Below are positions 5,882 through 6,446 of a stretch of DNA of 6,446 nucleotides, in pieces. Source of the DNA: LMUY01 sp964244655 (lineage in GTDB: Bacteria > Pseudomonadota > Alphaproteobacteria > Acetobacterales > Acetobacteraceae); contig CAXTJU010000145.1 of assembly GCA_964244655.1 (NCBI GenBank), positions 1 through 6,446 of the forward strand, in the 5' to 3' direction. The notes beneath the pieces are model-generated. The model made no database searches. It was not told where the DNA came from and saw only the letters and a program-made list of their open reading frames with translations. The position numbers were made by a program, and so were the translations under genes. Positions within the stretch are counted from its first letter, which is position 1. Each line of letters starts with the position of its first letter.

Positions 5882-6446
5882 ATGAGCAAGGCCAGCGATT
5901 CAAAGAACACCCTTTACTGCTCGTTCTGCGGCAAGTCGCAGCACGAGGTCCGCAAGCTGATCGCGGGTCCCACGGTCTTCATCTGCGACGAGTGCGTCGA
6001 GCTGTGCATGGACATCATCCGTGAGGAGCACAAGACGCACCTCGTGAAGTCCCGCGACGGGGTGCCGACGCCGAAAGAGATCTGCAAGGTCCTGGACGAC
6101 TACGTGATCGGCCAGGCGCACGCGAAGAAGGTGCTCTCCGTCGCGGTGCACAACCACTACAAGCGGTTGGCGCACGGGGCGAAGAACAACGACATCGAGA
6201 TCGCCAAGTCCAACATCCTGCTGGTCGGCCCTACCGGTTCCGGCAAGACGTTGCTGGCGCAGACGCTGGCCCGCATCCTGGACGTGCCGTTCACCATGGC
6301 GGACGCGACCACGCTGACGGAGGCCGGCTACGTCGGCGAGGATGTCGAGAACATCATCCTCAAGCTGCTGCAATCGGCCGACTACAACGTGGAGCGGGCG
6401 CAGCGCGGCATCGTCTACATCGACGAGGTGGACAAGATCAGCCGCA
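5882..6446 (+). CDS. clpX: ATP-dependent Clp protease, ATP-binding unfoldase subunit ClpX, 3' end cut off
   Basis: ClpX is the hexameric AAA+ unfoldase that recognises tagged proteins and threads them into ClpP. The window holds 188 complete codons with no stop; the family is about 420 residues, so roughly 230 are missing beyond the right edge. The N-terminal zinc-binding domain has all four cysteines (Cys13, Cys16, Cys35, Cys38), in YCSFCGK and FICDECVELC. The AAA+ domain shows IGQ (76-78), Walker A GPTGSGKT (116-123), the pore loop GYVG (149-152), which grips substrate, and Walker B IVYIDEVDK (177-185), with Asp181 and Glu182 for magnesium binding and ATP hydrolysis. The stretch from SKNTLYCSFCGK through to ELCMDIIREE is strongly alphaproteobacterial in style. 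The start ATG has a GGAG 5 bases upstream. It follows clpP by 94 bases in the same direction, the usual order for this pair. Confidence 0.98.
   Translation, partial: MSKASDSKNTLYCSFCGKSQHEVRKLIAGPTVFICDECVELCMDIIREEHKTHLVKSRDGVPTPKEICKVLDDYVIGQAHAKKVLSVAVHNHYKRLAHGAKNNDIEIAKSNILLVGPTGSGKTLLAQTLARILDVPFTMADATTLTEAGYVGEDVENIILKLLQSADYNVERAQRGIVYIDEVDKISR

Noticed and set aside
5089..5910. Minus-strand frame of 273 residues opposite clpP
   Set aside because: clpP on the plus strand has a full catalytic triad and ribosome binding site; the antisense frame is His/Gln/Gly rich and featureless.
5900..6373. Minus-strand frame of 157 residues at the right end
   Set aside because: The plus strand here is clpX with intact zinc-finger and Walker motifs; this is its shadow.

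Overview
The window is a very GC-rich piece of bacterial chromosome (roughly 70% G+C by eye, with strong G/C preference at third codon positions). The ClpX, ClpP and trigger factor sequences look alphaproteobacterial. I lean towards Acetobacteraceae or a relative from the general look of the ClpX N-terminus and the codon use, but that family-level call is inference and was not tested by a search.

Layout from left to right. Positions 2-1204 (+) hold the 3' part of a bifunctional NAD(P)H-hydrate repair enzyme (NnrE epimerase fused to NnrD dehydratase), cut by the window's left edge. Its last codons overlap by 8 bases the start of a malonyl-CoA decarboxylase gene at 1197-2597 (+). Facing it, and only 19 bases from its stop, is an IclR-family transcription factor at 2617-3381 (-). 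A 169-base spacer (3382-3550) separates this regulator from the rightward genes. It holds a candidate promoter and inverted repeat for the regulator and a candidate promoter for a tRNA. Then come tRNA-Leu(UAG) at 3551-3632, trigger factor (tig) at 3681-5054, clpP at 5149-5787, and the first 188 codons of clpX at 5882-6446, cut by the right edge.

How the genes fit together. The right half is the classic protein quality-control block tig-clpP-clpX. Trigger factor binds chains leaving the ribosome, while ClpX unfolds targeted proteins and feeds them to the ClpP barrel. The left half is metabolic: repair of damaged NAD(P)H, and removal of malonyl-CoA to acetyl-CoA and CO2. The IclR-type regulator lies beside the decarboxylase gene, which makes a regulatory link possible but not shown.

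I found no mobile element, CRISPR array, toxin-antitoxin or defence-like module, and no sign of a previously undescribed system. The observations worth a second look are modest: the nnrD/decarboxylase overlap, a lone decarboxylase facing an IclR gene, a tRNA placed tightly in front of tig, and short repeats in the regulatory gaps. Many long open frames on the opposite strand are by-products of the high G+C content.
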